The notes below the pieces were generated by a model. It had not been told where the DNA came from. It saw only the letters and a program-made list of their open reading frames with translations, and did not search any database. Shown here piece by piece: positions 26,202 through 34,272 of a stretch of 64,000 bases of DNA (position 1 is the first letter of the stretch; every line of letters begins with the position of its first letter). The stretch spans positions 744,001-808,000 of the forward strand of contig JBOEHK010000005.1 in assembly GCA_050633885.1 (NCBI GenBank), read 5' to 3'. Source of the DNA: JAWSVE01 sp050633885. Its GTDB lineage: Bacteria; Pseudomonadota; Gammaproteobacteria; Pseudomonadales; Cellvibrionaceae. A program made the position numbers and the translations under genes.

Positions 26202-26837
26202 TTAGTTTGATGTTTTGATTAAAAATTTTAAATCGCTTAGTAGTTCGTTACCATTATGGTTTTCATTAAACGCCATCACGAGTGCTCCATAACGATGGAG
26301 CAAATAATATTCGTGGCCATCTAACTCATCAGCCATTTGATTATCATTGAGAAGAATGGCTTGCCAGTCTTCGCGATTCCCTGTCAGCACTGTTAATCGA
26401 GGGTGTTCGGTTTTTAGATACTCAGAAAACTCTTCGGTTAATGGCGCACCTAAGTTGATATAGATTCTATCGAACTGATCAGATTCTTTACCTAAACGTT
26501 TATCAACTTGGCGTGTTATGTAGAGCATCTCTTTACAGTCATCATCGCATTCACTCTCGACCAAGAAGGTTATTCGAAATTTTGGTTTTTGATCTTTGAG
26601 AAGCCATGTTTTTCCTTCAACATCTGTTAACGTCAATTCTGTCACTGACACCGGATTGTCTAAAAGAATACCGTTATTTTTTGTACCCTCTGGAATACCG
26701 ATGCCGGTGTAAAACATGATGTAAGGTATGAAAGTCGACAACGCAGCCATTACAATAATAATAATTAATTGTTTTTTGCCATTTTTTGCAGGCTTTGTAT
26801 TTGTCGTGTTGTCTGTTTCGTTGTTTTGTTCTGTCAT
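26202..26837 (-). CDS. Membrane-anchored thioredoxin-like protein of the cox cluster
   Basis: 211 residues: a charged N-terminus, one membrane helix (QLIIIIVMAALSTFIPYIMFY) and a periplasmic domain. The pattern PKFRITFLVESECDDDCKEMLY...ITRQVDKRLGKE resembles an SCO/thioredoxin fold with a C-x3-C at CDDDC, but lacks a clear distal histidine. Similar proteins of unassigned function occur between SURF1 and ctaA/ctaB in Pseudomonas-type cox clusters. A role in oxidase assembly or copper delivery is inferred from position and fold only. Confidence 0.7.
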   Translation of the reverse strand: MTEQNNETDNTTNTKPAKNGKKQLIIIIVMAALSTFIPYIMFYTGIGIPEGTKNNGILLDNPVSVTELTLTDVEGKTWLLKDQKPKFRITFLVESECDDDCKEMLYITRQVDKRLGKESDQFDRIYINLGAPLTEEFSEYLKTEHPRLTVLTGNREDWQAILLNDNQMADELDGHEYYLLHRYGALVMAFNENHNGNELLSDLKFLIKTSN

Positions 26838-26895
26838 TATTTGCTCTGTTGTCTAGTGACCTTGGCCGAATCTTATTTCTATATCTCTATATCTC

Positions 26896-27666
26896 TTAAT
26901 ATGACTCACTTCTTCTCGTGATCACTTGCCATACATTTGTAGAGGCAAAGATAAACCAAAGGATTAAGCCTGTTGCCATTGCAAACCACTGAAAAGCATA
27001 AGCTACATGTTTTTCTGGTTGTACGCTGATCGGCTGCCAGTTTGTTTGTAATATGTTAGCGTCTGTTTCTTGTAATCTTATTTCGTACTGAAAAAAACTT
27101 TTATTTAATAGCTGGCTAATTTTTTCAATTTCTACATTTTGAATAACGAGCGGCCAAGTTACTTGACCATAATTTTGTTCATCTAACTTATATGCCTCAC
27201 CGGGTGGTACATACACCTCTGCTTGCAATGTTGTTGTTCCAATAGCGGGCTGAGGCACTATCGGCTTTTCTTCTCTTGTACGAGGAGCTGCTATCCACCC
27301 TCTATTAATTAAAACCCACTGTTTTTCTTTCTGAATCAAAAAGGGTTGAAGAACTTGATACCCAACTTTGCCTTGATATATTTTGTTATCCAGCAAGAAG
27401 GTCTGCTTTCTATCAAACTCACCCGTCAATGTGACGGGCAGAAAGGCTAATTGAGCTTTCTCATTTTTCTGAGCTTTAATGTTTTCTATTGCTCGCCATG
27501 TCATGGGTGACCGTTTTTTTTGTTTTTCGAATGCTGTTTGGATAGTTCTTTTTTCTTCAGCTCGATTCAGCTGCCAGAAACCTAACGAAAGCAAGACTGG
27601 CAATACACAAAGCGTTAGCGCTAATATTTTTACATCGATGTGTAGCTTCAATGACATGCATAACAC
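26896..27666 (-). CDS. SURF1 family cytochrome oxidase assembly protein
   Basis: 256 residues with the SURF1 layout: an N-terminal membrane helix (ILALTLCVLPVLLSLGFWQLNRAEEK), a large periplasmic domain containing PVTLTGEFD, FLLDNKIYQGKVGYQVLQPF and VLINRGWI, and a C-terminal helix (HVAYAFQWFAMATGLILWFIF). SURF1 helps haem A insertion into subunit I. The start could be M1 or the methionine at residue 4. Its position between the 26202 gene and the DUF2909 gene is conserved. Confidence 0.92.
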   Translation of the reverse strand: MLCMSLKLHIDVKILALTLCVLPVLLSLGFWQLNRAEEKRTIQTAFEKQKKRSPMTWRAIENIKAQKNEKAQLAFLPVTLTGEFDRKQTFLLDNKIYQGKVGYQVLQPFLIQKEKQWVLINRGWIAAPRTREEKPIVPQPAIGTTTLQAEVYVPPGEAYKLDEQNYGQVTWPLVIQNVEIEKISQLLNKSFFQYEIRLQETDANILQTNWQPISVQPEKHVAYAFQWFAMATGLILWFIFASTNVWQVITRRSESY

Positions 27667-27802
27667 CTAAGAATATAAAAGATATAAGCCGCTGGCTGTG
27701 AATATCTTTCATTCAATAGTATATTGTGAATTCTTTTTTCGCTCTAACTTAGCTGGCTTTTCAGCTTAGCTTTTTAAACACTCTAAACAAGAGAATGACA
27801 CT

Positions 27803-28027
27803 ATGTGGCTGAAGGTTATCATCGTCTTACTATTTATCGCGATTCTAATCAGTTTGAGTAGTGCTTTAGTCTTTCTATTAAAAGACATGGGTGTTGGTGG
27901 TTCAAAGCGTACACTCTATGCCTTAGGTATTCGTATCACTTTAGCTGCTGCTCTTGTCTTTGCCATTTGGTATGGCGTTGAGACTGGCATCTTACACAAT
28001 ACTGCTCCCTGGGGTGGAAAATACTGA
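27803..28027 (+). CDS. DUF2909-type twin-transmembrane protein
   Basis: 74 residues, two membrane helices (VIIVLLFIAILISLSSALVFLL and ALGIRITLAAALVFAIWYGVE) separated by a short loop with SKRTLYALG. This pattern matches the small membrane protein found in Pseudomonas-type cox clusters, encoded on the opposite strand between SURF1 and cox subunit III. Function unknown; assembly or stability of the oxidase is a guess from context. It is followed by a strong terminator shared with the convergent subunit III gene. Confidence 0.8.
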   Translation: MWLKVIIVLLFIAILISLSSALVFLLKDMGVGGSKRTLYALGIRITLAAALVFAIWYGVETGILHNTAPWGGKY

Positions 28028-28077
28028 GCGTTTGATGAACCGATCGTTTGACTCACTCAATACACTTTCTTAAAGAT

Positions 28078-28106
28078 AAAAAAGCAGGCCTAGGCCTGCT
28101 TTTTTA
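28078..28106. terminator. Bidirectional terminator between DUF2909 gene and coxC
   Basis: Palindromic AAAAAGCAGG-CCTAGG-CCTGCTTTTT, with A-run and T-run on the two sides. It serves both the plus-strand DUF2909 gene and the minus-strand subunit III gene. Confidence 0.9.
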
Positions 28107-28141
28107 TTATTTTTGTTTTAGCAATTAGTCAACAAACTAAA

Positions 28142-29047
28142 TTATGATCCTAGGATGTAAACAAATAAGAATAATCCTACCCAAACCACATCAACGAAAT
28201 GCCAATACCAGCTGGCTGATTCAAAACCGAAACAGTCGTGATGATTAAAGTGACCTTTTAAAACAGATCGCAAGAACATGACTAACAACATAAACGTACC
28301 CAGTGTTACGTGCATGCCATGGAAACCCGTTAGCATGAAGAATGTTGTTCCATAGACACCCGCTTCTAGTGTTAAGCCTAACTCTTTATACGCATGGATA
28401 TATTCTTCCACTTGGCAAAATACAAACGCGATACCTAAAGCAACGGTTAAACCTAACCAAATATTAAATTGCTTACGGTTATCTTTCTTTAATGCCATGT
28501 GAGCAAAATGAACTGTGAAGCTCGACGTCAAAAGTAAAATCGTATTGATTAAAGGAAGGCCTTGCCAACCCATTGACGTATGCGCGCCTGGATACTTAAT
28601 CTCTTGACCTTCAGCCGCTGTTGCCATGTCAGGAGTATTCAATACTGGCCACTCAGCGGTAAACCCAGGCCATAACAACTCACCTGTCATTGCATTAGAG
28701 CCTTCACCCGCTAGCCAAGGCACTGATAAATGTCTGAGATACCAAAGCGCTCCAAAGAATGCAGCAAAAAACATAACTTCCGAGAAAATAAACCAGCCCA
28801 TGCCCCAAACGTATGAACGTTTAAGTTGATCGCTGTTTAGTCCAGCCATATTCTCTTTAATCACTGTGCCAAACCAGTTCCACAATACGACGGCCATCAC
28901 TAGGCTTCCGCTGAAAAACAAAGTCATGCCCGAGCTACTTCCATTAATCCAGTTTGCTGCGCCAAAAACAGTTAGGAATAGACCAATACTTGCAAACAAC
29001 GGAAACTTGCTTTGTTCCGGTACGTAATAGCTACCTTCACTCGCCAT
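28142..29047 (-). CDS. coxC: Cytochrome c oxidase subunit III
   Basis: 301 residues, seven membrane segments. Diagnostic stretches: RSYVWGMGWFIFSEVMFFAAFFGALWY, LLTSSFTVHFAHMAL, FFMLTGFHGMHVTLG and the C-terminal FESASWYWHFVDVVWVGLFLFVYI. An insertion of about 50 residues (VPWLAGEGSNAMTGELLWPGF...) sits in the loop after the second or third helix, as in other Pseudomonas-like subunit III proteins. It completes the proton-pumping oxidase with CoxA and CoxB. Confidence 0.95.
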   Translation of the reverse strand: MASEGSYYVPEQSKFPLFASIGLFLTVFGAANWINGSSSGMTLFFSGSLVMAVVLWNWFGTVIKENMAGLNSDQLKRSYVWGMGWFIFSEVMFFAAFFGALWYLRHLSVPWLAGEGSNAMTGELLWPGFTAEWPVLNTPDMATAAEGQEIKYPGAHTSMGWQGLPLINTILLLTSSFTVHFAHMALKKDNRKQFNIWLGLTVALGIAFVFCQVEEYIHAYKELGLTLEAGVYGTTFFMLTGFHGMHVTLGTFMLLVMFLRSVLKGHFNHHDCFGFESASWYWHFVDVVWVGLFLFVYILGS

Positions 29048-29141
29048 CTTTTCTCTCCACTTTTCTATCTTGTTTAGCTGTTAGTTATACAACTAATTTT
29101 AAAATCGGGATGTATTTTTGTGATCAACATGAATAAGTGTA

Positions 29142-29696
29142 TTAACGTTGGCTCACTTCGTTTTCTTCTGCAACATCAGTGATGTCAAAAATCGTATAGG
29201 ACGCTGTGATGTTTCTTATGCTTTTTGGTAATTCTGGATCAACATAAAACTGCAAGTTCATATTTGCACTTTCACCGGCCTCCAGAGGCTGGTTGTCAAA
29301 GCAAAAGCATTCAATTTTGTGAAAATACGGTGCTGATGTACTCGGAACAAAACTCGGAATTGCTCTAGATACCATCATTTTATTAGTTGTGTTTTTTGCA
29401 AAGAAACTGGTGTTCACTTTTTCGCCAGGCTTTACAATCATCACTGCATCGTTTGGTTTAAATTCCCACGGCATTTGTTCATTGTTTGTTGCAATAAATG
29501 TGACGCGAATTTCTCGAGACTCATCAACTTCAACAGTTTGAACTTCGGCAGCCGTTGTTTGGCCTTTTCCATTTAAACCTGTTATTTCACAAAACACATC
29601 GTAAATTGGCGGTAATACATAGATGGCAAAAACAAACATTGATATAGCGAGTACCGATAATTTTGCTACGGTTTTGCCAATGTTTGAAGTTGCCAT
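29142..29696 (-). CDS. ctaG: Cytochrome c oxidase assembly protein CtaG/Cox11
   Basis: 184 residues: one N-terminal membrane helix (LSVLAISMFVFAIYVLPPIYDVFCEITGLNGK) and a periplasmic immunoglobulin-like domain with the copper-binding ECFCFDNQPLEAGE signature (CxC). Cox11 delivers copper to the CuB site of subunit I. Located between coxA and coxC, as normal. Confidence 0.94.
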   Translation of the reverse strand: MATSNIGKTVAKLSVLAISMFVFAIYVLPPIYDVFCEITGLNGKGQTTAAEVQTVEVDESREIRVTFIATNNEQMPWEFKPNDAVMIVKPGEKVNTSFFAKNTTNKMMVSRAIPSFVPSTSAPYFHKIECFCFDNQPLEAGESANMNLQFYVDPELPKSIRNITASYTIFDITDVAEENEVSQR

Positions 29697-29735
29697 AAAT
29701 TTACCTTTTACTAATGCTTTCTAAATTACCAGCCA

Positions 29736-31289
29736 TTATTTTACTTGTGGCGGCGTACTAAACGTGTGGTAAGGCGCAGGCGATGGAACCGTCCATTCTA
29801 AACCTTCCGCTCCGTCCCATACTTTTTCTTCAGGTGCTTTTTCGCCAGCAATAATTGTGTGAATGATATTGTACAAGAATAAGACTTGTGACAAACCAAA
29901 CATAAATGCACCAATGCTCGACATCATGTTGAAGTCAGCAAACTGTGTTGCGTAGTCAGGAATACGACGAGGCATGCCTGCAAGGCCAACAAAATGTTGA
30001 GGGAAGAACGTTAAGTTAAAGCCAACAAATGCCACCCAGAATTGAACTTGTCCCATTGTTTCGTTGTAACGACGCCCAGTCCATTTTGGTAGCCAGTAAT
30101 AAACGCCTGCCGCCAAACTAAAGATCGCACCCGCAACCATCGTGTAATGGAAATGAGCAACGATGAAGTAGGTATCGTGATACTGAACATCAGATGGCGC
30201 AATCGACATCATCAATCCAGTGAAGCCACCGACAGTAAACAAAATCACAAATGCGATTGAGAACAACATCGGCGTCTCAAATGTCATTGATCCTTTCCAC
30301 ATGGTAGTGATCCAGTTGAACACTTTCACACCCGTTGGAACGGCAATCAACATTGTCGCGTACATGAAGTACAACTCACCGGCCAATGGCATTCCCACTG
30401 TAAACATGTGGTGAGCCCAAACGATAAAGCTCAAGAAGGCAATACTCGCAGTCGCGTAGACCATTGAAGAATAACCAAACAAGGGCTTACGTGAGAAAGC
30501 TGGAATCACTTGAGAAACCACACCAAAACCAGGAAGGATGATGATGTAAACCTCTGGGTGCCCGAAGAACCAGAATACATGCTGGAATAAAACGGGGTCA
30601 CCACCACCGGCGGCATCGAAGAACGATGTACCGAAGTGAATATCCATCAACATCATGGTTACTGCCCCCGCTAATACCGGCATAACGGCAACAAGCAAGA
30701 ATGCAGTGATCAACCAAGTCCACACAAACAAAGGCATTTTCATTAACGACATACCAGGAGCACGTAAATTCAGTACTGTAGCAATGATGTTAATCGAACC
30801 CATGATTGATGATGCACCCATGATGTGAACCGCAAAAATAAAGAAGGTCACTGAGGGAGGTGCATAGGTTGTTGAAAGTGGAGCGTAGAATGTCCAACCA
30901 AAGTTAGGCGCGCCGCCTTCCATAAAAAATGTTGAAGCCAACATTAAGAATGCAAAAGGAAGAATCCAAAAACTCCAGTTATTCATTCGTGGCAATGCCA
31001 TATCTGGAGCACCGATCATTAACGGAACCATCCAGTTAGCAAGCCCAACGAATGCAGGCATAATGGCGCCGAACACCATGACGAGACCATGCATTGTTGT
31101 CATCTGATTAAAAAATTCTGGCTCAACAATTTGCAATCCTGGTTGGAATAATTCCGCGCGAATCACCATCGCGAAAAAACCACCCATTAAAAACATTGCG
31201 AAACTGAACCAAAGGTAAAGTGTACCGATATCTTTGTGGTTAGTAGTAAACAACCACCGGCTGATACCTTTTGCAGGACCATGTGCCAT
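29736..31289 (-). CDS. coxA: Cytochrome c oxidase subunit I (aa3 type)
   Basis: 517 residues, twelve membrane helices. It has TTMHGLVMVF (low-spin haem ligand), FWFFGHPEVYIIILPGFG with the proton-channel glutamate and the CuB histidine-tyrosine pair, WAHHMFTVGM (CuB histidines), and YHDTYFIVAHFHYTMVAGA (haem ligands). This is an A1-type haem-copper oxidase with intact catalytic residues. The order coxB-coxA-ctaG on the minus strand with only 12 bases between coxB and coxA implies one transcript. Confidence 0.97.
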   Translation of the reverse strand: MAHGPAKGISRWLFTTNHKDIGTLYLWFSFAMFLMGGFFAMVIRAELFQPGLQIVEPEFFNQMTTMHGLVMVFGAIMPAFVGLANWMVPLMIGAPDMALPRMNNWSFWILPFAFLMLASTFFMEGGAPNFGWTFYAPLSTTYAPPSVTFFIFAVHIMGASSIMGSINIIATVLNLRAPGMSLMKMPLFVWTWLITAFLLVAVMPVLAGAVTMMLMDIHFGTSFFDAAGGGDPVLFQHVFWFFGHPEVYIIILPGFGVVSQVIPAFSRKPLFGYSSMVYATASIAFLSFIVWAHHMFTVGMPLAGELYFMYATMLIAVPTGVKVFNWITTMWKGSMTFETPMLFSIAFVILFTVGGFTGLMMSIAPSDVQYHDTYFIVAHFHYTMVAGAIFSLAAGVYYWLPKWTGRRYNETMGQVQFWVAFVGFNLTFFPQHFVGLAGMPRRIPDYATQFADFNMMSSIGAFMFGLSQVLFLYNIIHTIIAGEKAPEEKVWDGAEGLEWTVPSPAPYHTFSTPPQVK

Positions 31290-31301
31290 TGTTTACTCCT
31301 C

Positions 31302-32462
31302 CTATTTAACTTGTAAGACGTCGACGGGCTGTACTGAATCACCCATATTGTTACCCCAGGAATTACGTTGGAACGTAACAACTGCCGCTAAATCAACTGG
31401 TGAAAGCTGTTCACCAAACGCTTGCATCGCTGTACCACTGATACCTTTAACAATAAGCTCTAGGTGATCGGTAATTGGCCCTGTCGCAACCGGACTACCT
31501 TTAATGGCAGGAAACGCACCAGGTACACCTTCTCCTGTAGGACCATGACAAGCTGCACAAGCCTTGTTATAGACTTCTTCGCCTTGCGCATAGAGTTGAT
31601 CAAAAGTGAATGTCTGCCCTGCAAGCTCAGCCATTTTCTTCGCTTCTTCTTGCTTCTTATTAATCCACTCATCGAATTCTGCTTGCTCAACCGCTTTAAC
31701 AACGATCGGCATAAAACCATGGTCTTTACCACAAAGCTCAGCACACTGGCCTCGATAAATCCCCGGCTCTTCGATATATGCCCAAGATTCATTGACAAAC
31801 CCAGGAATCGCATCTTTCTTAACCGCCAATGCAGGGACAAACCATGCATGAAGCACGTCGTTAGCCGTGATTAAGAATCGGACTTTTTTCTTGATAGGAA
31901 GGATGAGAGGCTCATCAACTTCTAGGAGATAGTTTGGAACAGAGAATGGATCAATACCTGAATCTAACTGACGCGCTTCATTATGCTCTGGATGAAGATT
32001 CGCAAAAAAGCTAACGTCTTTACCAAGATACTCGTATTTCCATTTCCACTGATAACCAGTGACAACAACGTCCAGATCAACATCAGCGTCAGTGTCGTAA
32101 ATTTTGACAAGCGCTTTTGTTGCTGGGAAAGCCATAATTACGAGGATAATAAACGGAACGATCGTCCAAGCGGCTTCTAAACCAAGATGCTCATGGAATT
32201 GAGACGCTTCGTGGCCTTTAGATTTACGATGCATGAACATGGTGTAAATCATTGCGCCGAAAACTAACACACCAATGACAACACAGATCCAGAAGATCAA
32301 CATGTGTAGATCATAGATTTCATGACTGACAGGAGTCACACCCTGGGTCAAATTGACCCCCCAACGCTTAGCCTCTTCTGCCAATGCCTGGTGACTAAAT
32401 AAGCTCATCAGAGCGGCAGAACCAAGCAGCTGGTGGAAAAGCGGTTTTGCTCTTCTCAACAT
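31302..32462 (-). CDS. coxB: Cytochrome c oxidase subunit II with C-terminal cytochrome c domain
   Basis: 386 residues. Signal peptide, two membrane helices, then the CuA cupredoxin domain with DVLHAWFVPALAVKKDAIPG and QCAELCGKDHGFM (CuA ligands). From about residue 300 there is a fused cytochrome c domain with CAACHGPTGEG and methionine ligand region GTAMQAFGEQL. The oxidase can therefore accept electrons through its own tethered haem, as in caa3-like enzymes. First gene of the coxB-coxA-ctaG-coxC set. Confidence 0.95.
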   Translation of the reverse strand: MLRRAKPLFHQLLGSAALMSLFSHQALAEEAKRWGVNLTQGVTPVSHEIYDLHMLIFWICVVIGVLVFGAMIYTMFMHRKSKGHEASQFHEHLGLEAAWTIVPFIILVIMAFPATKALVKIYDTDADVDLDVVVTGYQWKWKYEYLGKDVSFFANLHPEHNEARQLDSGIDPFSVPNYLLEVDEPLILPIKKKVRFLITANDVLHAWFVPALAVKKDAIPGFVNESWAYIEEPGIYRGQCAELCGKDHGFMPIVVKAVEQAEFDEWINKKQEEAKKMAELAGQTFTFDQLYAQGEEVYNKACAACHGPTGEGVPGAFPAIKGSPVATGPITDHLELIVKGISGTAMQAFGEQLSPVDLAAVVTFQRNSWGNNMGDSVQPVDVLQVK

Positions 32463-32544
32463 CGCCCGTACTCTCCGTATTTCTATTAAAAATTATGTTC
32501 TCTCACACCACTTATATGATGTGGATCTACAACGCCAAGTTACA

Positions 32545-32558
32545 GCGCGGGTATTCTA
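32545..32558 (-). promoter_or_regulatory. Possible promoter proximal to coxB
   Basis: Minus-strand TAGAAT (32553-32558) followed by GC-rich ACCCGCGC, about 90 bases before coxB. No clear -35 is seen. Confidence 0.4.
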
Positions 32559-32800
32559 CTAATCTGGTCATGACTTTTCTGAGAAGTTTGCATCTGCTTA
32601 GCAATCACAATGCCTCTAGAAGAATGCTACCTAGATCATCATTGTTTTGAACACTCATTAATACGTGTTGTCTTTAAAAAACGACCACCACATAAAACAG
32701 CAATACTCAGCAACTCCTAAACAACTATAGAAGAGTCTCTGCCTTATTGTTAACAATGGCTTAATCAATCTTTTTGTGTTTTTCAAAGGTAAAGCCACTG

Positions 32801-32814
32801 GGGCGCGTATTCTA
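32801..32814 (-). promoter_or_regulatory. Possible distal promoter of the cox operon
   Basis: Minus-strand TAGAAT (32809-32814) followed by ACGCGCCCC, with a weak CTGAAA-type -35 at 16-base spacing. It would give coxB a leader of roughly 340 bases. The element resembles the one at 32545-32558. Confidence 0.45.
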
Positions 32815-33142
32815 CAGATTTAGAAATAAATTTCAGTACTTTCAGGTAGTAAAGAGCCATTTATGTCGTAATTTTTTATCTCACAGCAAGGAAATTTTAA
32901 GATTTCAACGCTATCTATTAGGGATTTTCTCAGGTGCTCTGGAAAAATTCTTGGTGCAAGGCTAAACGAGAATTATTCTCTGAAATCTGTATCGTGCTCC
33001 TAAAGCGTATCAAGAGCTAAAATCCTGCGATTCTATGCATTACTTATAATATGAATATAATCCAGAAAGCTATAGATATTTGATTCAATAGAATAATCGG
33101 TTCTTACTGCAACCTTGTGTTTACACTCATTTAAGTTATTTT

Positions 33143-33182
33143 TAGGGTATCGTCTTCGTAAGCACTTGATGACGATACCCTA
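33143..33182. repeat. 12-base perfect inverted repeat in a long intergenic region
   Basis: TAGGGTATCGTC (33143-33154) and GACGATACCCTA (33171-33182) are exact inverse complements around 16 bases. No T-run follows on either strand, so it is not a standard terminator; it could be an operator or mRNA structure. It lies 85 bases before the 33267 gene. The 32463-33266 gap (about 800 bases) otherwise holds the cox promoter candidates, a GAGAATTATTCTC palindrome at 32968-32980 and no supported gene. Confidence 0.7.
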
Positions 33183-33266
33183 AGTATTCTGAAGGGATGC
33201 GCAGACTTACTGGATAATGGTGCAACTGAATTCCGCTTTTTCTCCCAAACCCCAATTAGTAATTTC

Positions 33267-33959
33267 ATGAGCGATACGCAAACATTACAAATTCGTGACT
33301 CTATTCGGATGACCAAAAATCTGCCGAACTATTCAAGCGAATTTCACGACAATATTGAAAAGCAAATATCGCATCTGCACAACTCAATCCATCTACCCAA
33401 AACCAACCCTGAAAGAGCCCTCGAAGACTTTGCTCTTCGCTATATTGATCACGTCCCTAATTTTATTGACGCTCTGAGAGGCTTAACGAAAGAAGCGGGT
33501 ATCTACGAATACACATCGATCTTTCTAACGATTGCAGAAGATTTTTTTACTAAGCCTCCGGAGCTGGTGACAAAAAGAAATGGATTGCTGGCGTTGCTAA
33601 GCCAGGCTTTTTTGGCGCATCGATTAATTGAAGAAATAAACGATCGTGTCATCGCTCACTGTGGGATACCTCTCGCGCCCATGGATATGACGCGAGCTAA
33701 CTTAATCGTCCACCAATTATTAGGCGAAGAATATTCTAATGACTTAGATTTTCTTGTTCTCTATGCCGTTGAATCACATATGGACAAAGAAAACACCATT
33801 GAGAATCCTGCGTTCCATCAATTTGTAGAAAAACACAAACGTAATGGCTGGTCTGTAGAATTAGATCGCTGGCCTTGTCTTGCAGAAAACTTGTCGATCA
33901 ACATTAATTTTGAATCGGAAGATCATAATCAAGAGCAACCATCAGAGACTTGGCATTAG
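33267..33959 (+). CDS. Hypothetical protein of 230 residues
   Basis: A soluble, mainly helical protein with no signal peptide and no family I can name. Notable stretches are DFALRYIDHVPNFIDALRGLTKEAGIYEYTSIFLTIAEDFF and LSQAFLAHRLIEEINDRVIAHCGIPLAPMDMTRANLIVHQLLGEEYSNDLDFLVLYAVESHM. The spaced histidines and acidic residues in the helical core could bind metal, but this is not established. It converges with yheV, and the two stop codons overlap by four bases. Confidence 0.7.
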   Translation: MSDTQTLQIRDSIRMTKNLPNYSSEFHDNIEKQISHLHNSIHLPKTNPERALEDFALRYIDHVPNFIDALRGLTKEAGIYEYTSIFLTIAEDFFTKPPELVTKRNGLLALLSQAFLAHRLIEEINDRVIAHCGIPLAPMDMTRANLIVHQLLGEEYSNDLDFLVLYAVESHMDKENTIENPAFHQFVEKHKRNGWSVELDRWPCLAENLSININFESEDHNQEQPSETWH

Positions 33960-34270
33960 CTCTCGTTATCTTTTAGCGGAGCGCTTCCAATAATCTTTAC
34001 CACCTGAAGATCATCTCCTTGCTCTATTTTCTCTTTGGCCTCAACGTCTAACATTTCTTTATTCACCCGAGTCGGCAATTCTTTTTCTACCATAGGATTA
34101 TTACTGGCTGAAGATTGAGCATTATTAAAATTTGCTTTTTCTTCAAAATCGCATTCAACGCATTGCCTTACATCAACGCCTTTTTCTTGAAACATCATGA
34201 CCGTATCCATTGCTGAACAACGCGGGCAAACAGCACCAGCAATAAATCGACGTTTTTTTGAATGATTCAT
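33956..34270 (-). CDS. yheV: YheV family zinc-ribbon protein
   Basis: 104 residues. The first 45 match YheV (DUF2387): KKRRFIAGAVCPRCSAMDTVMMFQEKGVDVRQCVECDFEEK, with two CxxC knuckles forming a zinc ribbon. The C-terminal half is longer than in E. coli and low in conservation. It begins two bases after the prlC stop, the same prlC-yheV coupling as in Enterobacteriaceae and Pseudomonas. Cellular role unknown. Confidence 0.85.
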   Translation of the reverse strand: MNHSKKRRFIAGAVCPRCSAMDTVMMFQEKGVDVRQCVECDFEEKANFNNAQSSASNNPMVEKELPTRVNKEMLDVEAKEKIEQGDDLQVVKIIGSAPLKDNES

Positions 34271-34272
34271 TG

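Noticed and set aside
32968..32980. GAGAATTATTCTC as a Fur box
   Set aside because: Only 13 bases and lacking the longer GATAATGATAATC-type pattern; far from any iron-related gene.
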